Positions 18,183-26,566 of a stretch of DNA of 39,628 nucleotides are shown in pieces; position 1 is the stretch's first letter; each line of letters begins with the position of its first letter. The DNA comes from Gammaproteobacteria bacterium (GTDB taxonomy: Bacteria > Pseudomonadota > Gammaproteobacteria > Methylococcales > DRLZ01). The stretch is taken from positions 1 to 39,628 of the forward strand of contig JAHZJL010000240.1 of assembly GCA_022600935.1 (NCBI GenBank), in the 5' to 3' direction. The translations under genes were made by a program, and so were the position numbers. The notes under the pieces are model-generated. The model ran no database searches, had not been told where the DNA came from, and was given only the letters and a program-made list of their open reading frames with translations.

Positions 18183-20792
18183 ATGAAAAAAATGACTTGC
18201 GCAGAATTGCGTTCGAGTTTCCTGGATTATTTTGTCAACAACGGGCACACACTGGTTGAGTCCAGTCCTCTGGTTCCCGGTGACGACCCGACCCTGTTAT
18301 TTACCAATGCCGGGATGGTGCAGTTTAAAGATGTTTTTCTGGGTCATGAAAAACGCAATTATACCCGCGCCACCAGCAGCCAGCGTTGTGTCAGGGCAGG
18401 GGGTAAACATAACGATCTGGAAAATGTCGGGTATACAGCTCGTCATCATACATTTTTTGAAATGCTTGGTAATTTCAGTTTCGGTGATTATTTCAAGGAA
18501 GAAGCCATTCGTCTGGCCTGGAATTATTTAACCAAAGAGTTGAACATCCCACAACAGCGCTTATGGGTGACGATATATCACGATGATCAGCAAGCTGAAG
18601 ATATCTGGTTAAACACTGTCAAGGTTGATCCTGTGCGTTTTTCCCGACTTGGCGAGAGCAGTAATTTCTGGTCAATGGGCGATATCGGACCATGTGGTCC
18701 ATGCTCGGAAATATTCTATGACCACGGCGAACACATAGAAGGCGGACCACCCGGATCGGAAAATGAAGACGGTGATCGCTTTGTCGAAATCTGGAATCTG
18801 GTGTTTATGCAATATGACCGCGATAAGCAAGGCAAACTGACGCCATTGCCAAGCCCGTCAGTAGACACCGGAGCTGGTCTGGAACGACTGGCCGCTGTCA
18901 TGCAAGGTGTCCATGAAAATTACCAGATCGATCTGTTTCAAAAGCTGTTGAAGGCAGTCGCGCAACTGGCAAATACTCAGGACTTGAGCCACAGCTCGTT
19001 AAAAGTCATTGCTGACCATATCCGTTCTTGTTCTTTTCTGATTTGCGATGGCGTGATGCCATCCAACGAAGGGCGTGGTTATGTATTGCGACGCATCATT
19101 CGCCGCGCAATCCGTCATGGTTACCGGTTGGGTATTCGTGAGGTGTTTTTTTACCGTCTGGTGGACACCTTGTGTCTAGTCATGGGTGATGCCTTCCCCG
19201 ATTTACGCCAATCACAGCAGCGCATTGAACAAGCCTTGCAACAAGAAGAACAACGCTTTGCCGAAACTCTGGAACAAGGCATGAAAATTCTAGATGCCAG
19301 CATTACCGACCTGAAAGACAACGTGATTCCAGGAGATATCGTCTTCAAACTCTACGATACCTACGGTTTTCCTGTGGATTTAACGGCCGATTACGCTCGT
19401 GAACACGATCTGAGCATCGATCACAATGGTTTTGAATCAGCAATGAACGAGCAACGCAGCCGTGCCAGAGCTGCCAGCGGGTTTGATGCGACTCTTGATT
19501 CGCAACTGGATATCGAGTGCCATACTGAATTTCTGGGGTACGATACGTGTCAATCAGAAGCCAGAATTACTGCAGTGTTTGTGGATGGACACCCTGTTGA
19601 GCAGGCAGGTACAGCTCAACATGCGATAGTGGTTCTCGACCAGACACCATTTTACGCTGAATCCGGCGGCCAGGTCGGCGATACCGGCGTGATTGTTTGT
19701 GGAGACAATGAATTTACTGTTGATGACACCCGTAAACAGGCCAACGGCGTCATTGTGCATCTGGGAACAGTCAGCAAAGGAACCATACATAACCAGTCAG
19801 ACTGCGAAGCCATTGTCGATTCCAAGCGCCGCACTGCCATCGCGCTCAATCACTCTGCAACGCATTTGCTCCATGCAGCGCTACGCCAGGTTCTGGGGTC
19901 ACATGTCACCCAGAAAGGCTCGCTGGTTGATGCTGAACGTTTGCGATTCGATTTTTCCCATAATCAACCACTAGACGCTAATCAATTGCGTGACATCGAA
20001 CGCATCGTCAATCGTCAAATTCGCAACAATACTGAAGTCCAGGCAGATTTAATGGACAAAAATGATGCCTTGAAAGCCGGAGCAATGGCTTTGTTTGGCG
20101 AAAAATACGGCGATACAGTCAGAGTGCTGCGCATTGGGGATTTTTCAACTGAATTATGTGGTGGAACGCATGTCAGCCGGGCCGGAGATATCGGCGTGTT
20201 TAAAATTATCAGTGAATCCGGTATTGCTTCAGGTGTGCGTCGTATTGAAGCAGTCAGCGGAGAAGGCGCTGTGCAGCGCATCGAGCAAACTGAATCCATG
20301 CTTGAACAAATCGCCGATTGTTTGAAAAGCGACCGTTCCAGCCTGTCGGAAAAAGTTGAAATAATACTTGAAAAAAACCGGCAACTGGAAAAACAACTCG
20401 AACAACTCAAATCCAAAATGGCCAGTGAATCAGGGTTGGCCCTGACAGATCAGGCTGTTGATGTAGCCGGAATCAAAGTTCTGGCTGCCAGGGTTGAAGC
20501 GACCGAGCCCAAAGCATTGCGAGAAATTGTCGATCAACTGAAACATAAACTCGGTAGTGCTGCCGTGGTGATTGCGACAGTCAATGGCAGTTCTGTCAGT
20601 CTGGTTGCCGGGGTCAGCAAAGACCAGACCAGTCGCATTAAAGCCGGGGATCTGGTCAATCGTGTTGCATCCAAAGTTGGCGGCAAAGGTGGTGGTCGTC
20701 CAGATATGGCCCAAGCTGGTGGTAACAATCCCGCTGCGCTGGATGAGGCTCTGGCTGCAGTTCCGGCCTGGATCGAACAACAGTTGGGCTGA
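18183..20792 (+). CDS. alaS: alanyl-tRNA synthetase
   Basis: AlaRS charges tRNA-Ala and clears mischarged Ser or Gly. The 869-residue protein has the class II catalytic core ([48 protein letters not shown]), an editing domain with zinc-binding [12 protein letters not shown] and CGGTHV, and a C-terminal C-Ala domain with the glycine-rich [17 protein letters not shown]. coli AlaRS is 876 residues, so the protein is complete. lysC begins three bases after its stop, implying co-transcription. Confidence 0.98.
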   Translation: MKKMTCAELRSSFLDYFVNNGHTLVESSPLVPGDDPTLLFTNAGMVQFKDVFLGHEKRNYTRATSSQRCVRAGGKHNDLENVGYTARHHTFFEMLGNFSFGDYFKEEAIRLAWNYLTKELNIPQQRLWVTIYHDDQQAEDIWLNTVKVDPVRFSRLGESSNFWSMGDIGPCGPCSEIFYDHGEHIEGGPPGSENEDGDRFVEIWNLVFMQYDRDKQGKLTPLPSPSVDTGAGLERLAAVMQGVHENYQIDLFQKLLKAVAQLANTQDLSHSSLKVIADHIRSCSFLICDGVMPSNEGRGYVLRRIIRRAIRHGYRLGIREVFFYRLVDTLCLVMGDAFPDLRQSQQRIEQALQQEEQRFAETLEQGMKILDASITDLKDNVIPGDIVFKLYDTYGFPVDLTADYAREHDLSIDHNGFESAMNEQRSRARAASGFDATLDSQLDIECHTEFLGYDTCQSEARITAVFVDGHPVEQAGTAQHAIVVLDQTPFYAESGGQVGDTGVIVCGDNEFTVDDTRKQANGVIVHLGTVSKGTIHNQSDCEAIVDSKRRTAIALNHSATHLLHAALRQVLGSHVTQKGSLVDAERLRFDFSHNQPLDANQLRDIERIVNRQIRNNTEVQADLMDKNDALKAGAMALFGEKYGDTVRVLRIGDFSTELCGGTHVSRAGDIGVFKIISESGIASGVRRIEAVSGEGAVQRIEQTESMLEQIADCLKSDRSSLSEKVEIILEKNRQLEKQLEQLKSKMASESGLALTDQAVDVAGIKVLAARVEATEPKALREIVDQLKHKLGSAAVVIATVNGSSVSLVAGVSKDQTSRIKAGDLVNRVASKVGGKGGGRPDMAQAGGNNPAALDEALAAVPAWIEQQLG

Positions 20793-20795
20793 TTC

Positions 20796-22031
20796 ATGGC
20801 ATTACACGTGTATAAATTTGGCGGCACATCAGTCGCCAATTCCGAATGTATTGAACTGGTCGCGGATAAAATTGTCACTGCTCATAACACTGGCGACGAT
20901 CTGGTTATCGTAGTCTCGGCCATGAGCGGCGAAACCAATCGACTGATTCAACTGGCAACGTCCTTACAGCAAACTCCGGATCCGAACAATCTCGATGTGC
21001 TGGTTTCAACCGGTGAGCAAGTCACCATTGCCTTGCTGTGTATGGCCCTGGAACAACGTGGTGTGTCAGCAACCAGTTATACTGGAGCGCAAATCAGAAT
21101 TGTTACCGATGACAGTCATGGCAAAGCGCGCATTGTCGACATTGAAACAGAACGTATGCGTAACGACCTGGAACAGCGTAAGGTTATTGTAGTTGCCGGC
21201 TTTCAGGGAGTGACTGAATCAGGACGCATTACCACGCTGGGTCGTGGTGGTTCGGATACGACAGCAGTCGCGCTGGCGGCAGCTTTAAATGCAGACGAAT
21301 GCAGAATTTACACTGATGTCGACGGGGTATATACCACCGATCCGCGAGTGGAACCCAAAGCCCGGCGGCTGCATCGAGTGACGTTTGAAGAAATGCTGGA
21401 AATGGCCAGTCTCGGGTCCAAGGTCTTACAGATACGATCCGTCGAGTTTGCCGGGAAATACGATGTGCCGTTACGGGTCTTGTCAACATTCAAAGACGGC
21501 GAAGGAACGCTGATCAGCAAAGAGGATACTGCAATGGAGCAAGCATTAATATCAGGAATCGCTTTTAACCGAGACGAGGCGCAATTGATCCTCACCGGGG
21601 TTCCTGACCGGCCAGGTATTGCCGCGCAAATCCTGGGACCGGTTGCCGATGCCAATATCGAAGTCGATATGATTGTGCAAAATACTGCCGAGGACAATAC
21701 CACTGATTTCAGTTTTACCGTGCATCGTAATGACTGCGCCAAAGCGCTGGATATCCTGCAATCCATTTGCGATACTTTGGGCGCCAGACAAGCCAATAGT
21801 GATGACAACATTGTCAAGGTATCGCTGGTCGGTGTCGGTATGCGTTCCCATGCAGGAATAGCCGCCCGGATGTTCAGAGACCTTGCCAGAGAAAATATCA
21901 ATATCCGTATGATTTCGACTTCAGAAATCAAGATTTCTGTGGTGATTGACGAAAAATATCTGGAACTGGCAGTACGAACATTACATCAATCCTTTGGGCT
22001 GGACTCGGAGCCGGTTCAAAAATCTGCCTGA
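20796..22031 (+). CDS. lysC: aspartokinase
   Basis: Aspartokinase phosphorylates aspartate as the entry to lysine, threonine, methionine and diaminopimelate synthesis. The 411-residue protein starts with the kinase signature KFGGTSVAN, has GRGGSDTTAVALAAAL in the middle, and ends with two ACT domains (from about residue 265: LTGVPDRPGIAAQI and VSLVGVGMRSHAGIAARM). It is the monofunctional Pseudomonas/Bacillus-type enzyme, likely feedback-regulated through the ACT pair. It abuts alaS by three bases. In many gammaproteobacteria csrA follows here; in this window a DUF3014 gene follows instead. Confidence 0.96.
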   Translation: MALHVYKFGGTSVANSECIELVADKIVTAHNTGDDLVIVVSAMSGETNRLIQLATSLQQTPDPNNLDVLVSTGEQVTIALLCMALEQRGVSATSYTGAQIRIVTDDSHGKARIVDIETERMRNDLEQRKVIVVAGFQGVTESGRITTLGRGGSDTTAVALAAALNADECRIYTDVDGVYTTDPRVEPKARRLHRVTFEEMLEMASLGSKVLQIRSVEFAGKYDVPLRVLSTFKDGEGTLISKEDTAMEQALISGIAFNRDEAQLILTGVPDRPGIAAQILGPVADANIEVDMIVQNTAEDNTTDFSFTVHRNDCAKALDILQSICDTLGARQANSDDNIVKVSLVGVGMRSHAGIAARMFRDLARENINIRMISTSEIKISVVIDEKYLELAVRTLHQSFGLDSEPVQKSA

Positions 22032-22048
22032 CACAGCGAGGTTGTGGT

Positions 22049-23011
22049 ATGAAACACCAACAGCAACAATTGTCCAAAAACATCGTTAGCCATCAGCGAG
22101 GCGATACGCTGGTCAATGTCGTCATCGTTCTTGCGCTGCTCATATTGATATTCATTTTATGGCAATACTGGCAGGATTCAGATTCGGATACCGATACGGA
22201 AAATGTGCCAACCAGCACAATTGAACCAGCTATAAACTCTGAGCCGAGTGATGATGCCAGACAGTTAACCCAGCAACAACAGTTAGGGTTGAATAACCAG
22301 GACGATACTCAGTCAACATCAAATCAAACTGGTGACGAAACAGCGTCTCAAAATTTGTCGCCTGATACAACAAATTTACCCTCTCTTGAACAAAGTGACT
22401 CATTGGTTCGTGAATCTCTGTCGACATTGTCAAACGGATCAATCTGGCGCTCCTGGCTGAAAACTCCACAACCGGTTCGCAAATTTACCCAGTTTGTTGA
22501 AAATCTGTCGCGCGGTAAAGTGCCGCACAAATATTTTCAGTTTCTGAAGCCATCCGGTGCGTTTTCTGTCAGATCTGAAGGTGATGATCGGTATTATCTC
22601 GATCCGGCCGGTTACAAACGCTACAATGCCATTGCAAAAACCATTGATGCCCTAGACACGGAACAGGTCGTCAGCGTTTACACCACTCTGGAACCTTTGC
22701 TGGATACAGCCTGGTCAGAATTAAAGCCTCAACAGGCAGCGAGTGCTTCTCATGACTTCGATAATGTTCTGCTCGCGGCCATAAAAAAAGTACGATCTGC
22801 GCCAGTCATTCATGAACGTATTGAGCTGACGCGTCCATCGGTCATGTATCAATATGCTGACTCAAGACTGGAAAAACTCAATGCAGTGAGTAAACAAATG
22901 CTAAGAATGGGGCCGAAAAACACCCGGATGATCCAGAAAAAACTGGATGACATTGAACAGCGCTTGCTGGACCATAACCAGACTGAACTGCAAAGCCCGT
23001 CCAGCGAATAA
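22049..23011 (+). CDS. DUF3014 membrane-anchored protein
   Basis: The 320-residue protein has one N-terminal transmembrane helix (about residues 23-42, VNVVIVLALLILIFILW), then about 90 residues of low-complexity, Asp/Thr/Gln-rich linker. A folded C-terminal domain follows, with RKFTQFVENLSRGKVPHKYF, YYLDPAGYKRYNAI and SVMYQYADSRLEKLNAVSKQ. I recognise this as DUF3014, an uncharacterised proteobacterial envelope family. Orientation with the large domain in the periplasm is inferred. It starts 17 bases after lysC and nine bases or so before the glycosyltransferase-like gene, so it belongs to the alaS-lysC transcript by spacing. Confidence 0.8.
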   Translation: MKHQQQQLSKNIVSHQRGDTLVNVVIVLALLILIFILWQYWQDSDSDTDTENVPTSTIEPAINSEPSDDARQLTQQQQLGLNNQDDTQSTSNQTGDETASQNLSPDTTNLPSLEQSDSLVRESLSTLSNGSIWRSWLKTPQPVRKFTQFVENLSRGKVPHKYFQFLKPSGAFSVRSEGDDRYYLDPAGYKRYNAIAKTIDALDTEQVVSVYTTLEPLLDTAWSELKPQQAASASHDFDNVLLAAIKKVRSAPVIHERIELTRPSVMYQYADSRLEKLNAVSKQMLRMGPKNTRMIQKKLDDIEQRLLDHNQTELQSPSSE

Positions 23012-23028
23012 CACAACAGGTGAATGTG

Positions 23029-23931
23029 ATGAAATACCGTGTTTTTATTCACACTAATCATAAACAACACATTGGTGCTTTGGTCGCCAAATATTCCATT
23101 GAACGCAATTCCAGGCATAACGACCGGTTTGATGTCCAGTTTATTCACACTAAAGATCATTCATTTTTACATGCCAGAGAAGGTCAGTATTATCTGAGAG
23201 CAGGGCAACGCCGACTCTGGTTAAATGATGATTTGCAATCGTTTACGCCATTGCGTTTTATGCCGCCAGAATTAATGGGATACGAGGGCAGGGCAGTGGT
23301 GATGGATCCTGATATTTTTGCAGTCGGTGATATCTGGGAATTACTGTCCCGTGATATGCAGGGATCGGCAATCATGTGCCGAACTCGTGCAGGTCGAAAA
23401 GGTCGGAGTGGTGCGCTTGCCAGCAGTGTAATGTTATTGGATTGTGCAAAGCTCAAAAGCTGGAATTGCGCACAGCAATTTAACGAAATGTTCGAATTCA
23501 AGCGTGATTACATGCCCTGGATCGGCTTGAAGCTGGAGCAGCGTGACAACATCAGCTTGTTCGAAAATTACTGGAATGATTTTGATCAACTCAATGATCA
23601 AACTAAATTGCTGCATAACACCAAACGCAAAACCCAACCCTGGAAAACCGGTCTGCCAGTTGATTACCGCCCGGCTGAAAACGAAGCCAAATGGTCCCCA
23701 TTGTTATGGGTTAAAAAAGCCAGAAGAGCTTTTTTCGGTGAATACGGATTACTCGGACACTATAAACCTCATCCAGACCCGGCACAGGAAGCATTTTTCT
23801 TCGGATTACTCAAGGAATGTTTAGAGCGTGGGATCGTTACAGAAGCGATGTTACAAACTGAAATGAGCCAGAACAACGTCCGCCACGATGCATTTCAGGT
23901 ATTGGAGCGTACCCAGCCACTGGCTGCTTAA
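23029..23931 (+). CDS. glycosyltransferase family 8-like protein
   Basis: The protein (about 300 residues) starts YRVFIHTNHKQHIGALVAKY and has FDVQFIHT, LRFMPPELMGYEGRAVVMDP and DPDIFAVGDIWELL. This is the arrangement seen in GT8-like GT-A transferases, where the DxD analogue is the DPDIF segment. Such enzymes transfer a sugar from a nucleotide donor; donor and acceptor are unknown, and catalytic competence is not proven. The track begins at GTG 23020, but CAGGTGA sits six bases before ATG 23029, so I use that start. It follows the DUF3014 gene closely. Confidence 0.65.
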   Translation: MKYRVFIHTNHKQHIGALVAKYSIERNSRHNDRFDVQFIHTKDHSFLHAREGQYYLRAGQRRLWLNDDLQSFTPLRFMPPELMGYEGRAVVMDPDIFAVGDIWELLSRDMQGSAIMCRTRAGRKGRSGALASSVMLLDCAKLKSWNCAQQFNEMFEFKRDYMPWIGLKLEQRDNISLFENYWNDFDQLNDQTKLLHNTKRKTQPWKTGLPVDYRPAENEAKWSPLLWVKKARRAFFGEYGLLGHYKPHPDPAQEAFFFGLLKECLERGIVTEAMLQTEMSQNNVRHDAFQVLERTQPLAA

Positions 23932-23939
23932 CCAGGATA

Positions 23940-24125
23940 CTAACCGGCTAACACCTCAGAATATCTCCTGGAGCCAGGATTTATCGGGATTAATCCCTTT
24001 TCCTGATTCCTGAAACAGATCAATTCCACATTGCAATCAAATTTTCCCGCCCACAGATCCGGCTGACAGTTCACTTTTTCCTGCTGCTGACAACCACTCG
24101 TTAGTGACTGAACTAAACTTAACAC
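23940..24125 (-). CDS. possible small Cys-rich exported protein or gene remnant
   Basis: A 61-codon minus-strand frame starting at GTG encodes SLTSGCQQQEKVNCQ, then LWAGKFDCNVELIC, with four cysteines. LTSGC resembles a lipobox, but the hydrophobic signal before it is almost missing, and an in-frame TGA lies two codons upstream of the GTG, so an earlier start is blocked. This reads like the mature part of a small lipoprotein whose signal peptide was lost, or a chance frame. The same stretch has TCCTGG-AG-CCAGGA (23966-23979) and GGGATTAATCCC (23986-23997), which could instead help terminate the upstream operon. Confidence 0.25.
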   Translation of the reverse strand: MLSLVQSLTSGCQQQEKVNCQPDLWAGKFDCNVELICFRNQEKGLIPINPGSRRYSEVLAG

Positions 24126-24146
24126 TGGTCAAGAACGAGGTGTCAG

Positions 24147-24912
24147 ATGTTAAACAAATGTCCGAAGTGCGAGCACTCACAATCCAGAGACAATATCAGT
24201 TGTGAATCCTGTGAAATTGTTTTTGAGAAATATTATAAATATCATTCCGAGCAAACCAATCAAATCCGCTATCAACCAGACCAGGATACTGACTCACAAG
24301 ATTTAATATTTGAAGTAGACAGTCTCTATTCTCAAATCAAACAAATTATTTTACCTGAGCCCAGCGAACGACCGTTCTTTATTGGGAGAGCGTTATTACT
24401 GTTAGTCTTCGTGGTCTGGGGAGTGCGTTTAATGTCAACCAGCATTGCCAGTAACGCTGTTGGTGAGTCATTTTTACACATGATCAACCTCCCCATTCCA
24501 TGAAGCCGGGCATGTTATCTTTAGCCCGTTTGGCTCATTCATCCAATCACTGGGAGGTACACTCGGGCAAATACTGATGCCTTCAATCTGCACAGTCGTC
24601 TTGTTGATCAGGCACAATGACGCATTTGGCGCAAGCATCACATTCTGGTGGGTGGCAGAGAATTTTCTTGATATTGCGCCTTATATCAATGACGCAAGAG
24701 CCGGTATTTTACCTTTAATAGGTGGTAATTTCGGCCACACAGCCCCATACGGGTTTCATGACTGGGAATATCTGCTGACTGAAACCGGGCTGATCAATTA
24801 TGACCATCAAATCGCTTCCCTGTCTTTTTTTAGTGGTTCAGTCCTGATGATTTTAAGTTACATTTGGACGGCAACATTGCTGTATCGTGAATATCAACTG
24901 TCAAATACGTGA
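24147..24912 (+). pseudogene. zinc-ribbon membrane metalloprotease-like gene split by one frameshift
   Basis: The track shows two ORFs, 24147-24503 and 24577-24912, but they are one gene. The first part has a CPKC/CESC zinc ribbon (residues 5-23) and a transmembrane helix (ALLLLVFVVWGVRL), then stops after INLPIP. Shifting by one base at a CCCC run (about 24488-24491) restores NLP, then FHEAGHVIFSPFG, and continues without a break through the second ORF (MPSICTVVLL, GHTAPYGFHDWEYLL), giving about 254 residues. FHEAGH contains an HExxH zinc-protease motif beside a membrane segment, as in site-2-protease-like families. One extra C explains everything: either a young pseudogene, a phase-variable run or a sequencing error. 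Confidence 0.7.
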
Positions 24913-25009
24913 TTTATTCAATTGATAACAGAAAAAGAGTCTAAACAAACAAAGATTTTTTGACTGCGTTCAAATTGACAGTTTTTATGCATGCGAATAC
25001 AGAGCAAAT

Positions 25010-25444
25010 TTATACTGGAGCCAGAATCAAAAAAACAATGCCAAGAAGAAATGCGTTATAAAAACAAAGATCCGTGATATAGCGAGTGTAAATATGACGA
25101 TTTGTCAGTCCAAATACGCGACAATTGTATTCGTTAACATCCTGTTGTTGGACATATTGCTTCAGAAATCCTGGCATGTGTCTGACTAAAACCCAAAGAC
25201 ACATTGCATGAAGCGCACTCAACAACAATATAAAGCATGACATTAATATCGGGTGACACGCTCTTTGAATGAATTCGACAGTTGATGTATTAAAAATTCT
25301 GATATAGCCAACGACTATTAGGGTCAATAGAACAATGCAGCAGAAGGTAATATGAATCACGTAATAGCGTGAAACCAACTTGCTATATATTCCATCCATA
25401 TTAATTGACCTGACTATATGAAACGGGTGATTTATAACCAACAC
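25010..25444 (-). CDS. small multi-pass membrane protein of unknown function
   Basis: The 144-residue product has three clear hydrophobic helices (about residues 34-51, 67-88 and 126-143) and an Arg/Tyr-rich loop with NRHIYTRYITDLCFYN. I do not recognise a family. The track start is GTG 25444; ATG 25396 (residue 17, MDGIYSKLVSRYY) has AGGT about 11 bases upstream and would leave a cleaner N-terminus. The surrounding DNA is AT-rich, and the gene has wide gaps on both sides, so it may be a recent arrival. Its role cannot be stated. Confidence 0.5.
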   Translation of the reverse strand: MLVINHPFHIVRSINMDGIYSKLVSRYYVIHITFCCIVLLTLIVVGYIRIFNTSTVEFIQRACHPILMSCFILLLSALHAMCLWVLVRHMPGFLKQYVQQQDVNEYNCRVFGLTNRHIYTRYITDLCFYNAFLLGIVFLILAPV

Positions 25445-25649
25445 GTCTTATTATATCTTAATTGCATCAATTATGCATGTACTACGATTCAATCCTTAAA
25501 ATACAAACGTTAAATTTACTTTAACTTATTTATTTTGTTACACTTTTAATTCCATTAATGAATTCAATATATCATTTTCATCTGGTGTCGAATATATTTT
25601 AATGTCAGATTGATTTTGTTATAATCATTTGAAAAATATGAATTTATCC

Positions 25650-25689
25650 AACTAAACAACCATCGGCTTTGGCTGATGGTTGTTTAGTT
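25650..25689. terminator. long 18-pair hairpin in a 370-base gap
   Basis: AACTAAACAACCATCGGC, a TTTG loop and GCTGATGGTTGTTTAGTT form an 18-pair stem with a single G-T pair. It lies about 125 bases past the DUF2956 stop. Neither side has a T-tract, so it is an imperfect intrinsic terminator; a palindromic repeat or RNA-stabilising hairpin is possible. A TATAAT at 25620-25625 points at it from the plus strand. The rest of 25445-25813 is AT-rich with no gene that I can see. Confidence 0.5.
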
Positions 25690-25813
25690 AAGGGAATTTT
25701 CAATCACTTAAGCAATACATTCTAAGCAACAAAGTCAGCATATTTTACGGGCATTTTAGCCAGCACATGATACGTATTTGCTAACAGGTTTGAATGGCTC
25801 AAGCTTGAAGATA

Positions 25814-26305
25814 TTAACCTGCTCTGTCACGCAAGCTTTTGGATATTTTGAGAAAAAAGAATGACGCCAGCAAATAGAGTATACCCAGGCTGATGGCAAT
25901 AATTGGTACCCATTGAATACTGTCTTTCAGGATGCTTTTCGATAAGAAGATCACTGAAAAATGACTCAGTGACAAAAAGGCCATGAAGTTGCTTAAATAT
26001 TTGATGAGTCTGGCCAGTTTTCCAAGCACAGCTTTGTTTTGCATAGACGTTGTTGTCTGTGCGTCTGTAGCGTTCTCCTGTTTTTTCTTTTTCTCATTTT
26101 TCGAGCGCTCCCGGGCTTTTGCTTTTTCCTGTTTTTTGTAAGCTTCAATGCCTTTGGCAATACCCTGGGTGATCAGTTTTGTTTCACTTTTGGTCTGCCC
26201 TGGAGCCTGAGTGGCATTGGCAATTTTCTCAGCTTCTTCCTTGATAGACTGAGCGGCTTGTGCTTCAAATGATTGAGTGTTTTCTGACTGTTTATTTTTA
26301 CTCAT
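25814..26305 (-). CDS. DUF2956 protein
   Basis: The 163-residue protein has a basic, Lys/Gln-rich N-terminal half with EAEKIANATQAPGQTKSETK and IAKGIEAYKKQEKAKARER, which I recognise as the DUF2956 signature. Two hydrophobic helices follow (about 106-125 and 133-153). The family, as I know it, is gammaproteobacterial and of unknown function. The highly charged region may form a coiled coil facing the cytoplasm. AGGTGTAATA before the ATG gives a ribosome-binding site. It is divergent from metH, with 261 bases between starts. Confidence 0.8.
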   Translation of the reverse strand: MSKNKQSENTQSFEAQAAQSIKEEAEKIANATQAPGQTKSETKLITQGIAKGIEAYKKQEKAKARERSKNEKKKKQENATDAQTTTSMQNKAVLGKLARLIKYLSNFMAFLSLSHFSVIFLSKSILKDSIQWVPIIAISLGILYLLASFFFLKISKSLRDRAG

Positions 26306-26566
26306 TATTACACCTGTCTGTAAAGGATTTTAATTTTAGGTGTCAATTTAAGACAACTCTAGTGTATCGCGAATTGATGATAATTCATCGAAGCAATGCA
26401 AGATACAAAGGGTCTTAATGGAATTCATTGCCTGTCAACAAGAGCAAGACTAAGGAGAAGATTTGCAAACTTTATGCAATTTCAATGGTTATGGCTATCA
26501 TTGGCCTCCAACAACTCGATATAATAACCAGTTTTTCAAAAATTATACTATACCAGCGGAAAATCA

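Noticed and set aside
24147-24503. Two separate hypothetical proteins (24147-24503 and 24577-24912)
   Set aside because: A one-base shift gives one continuous protein with a HEAGH motif across the junction, so they are pieces of one gene.
26306-26566. Cobalamin or SAM riboswitch upstream of metH
   Set aside because: I could not find a B12 box, a SAM-family core or an expression-platform hairpin in this gap.
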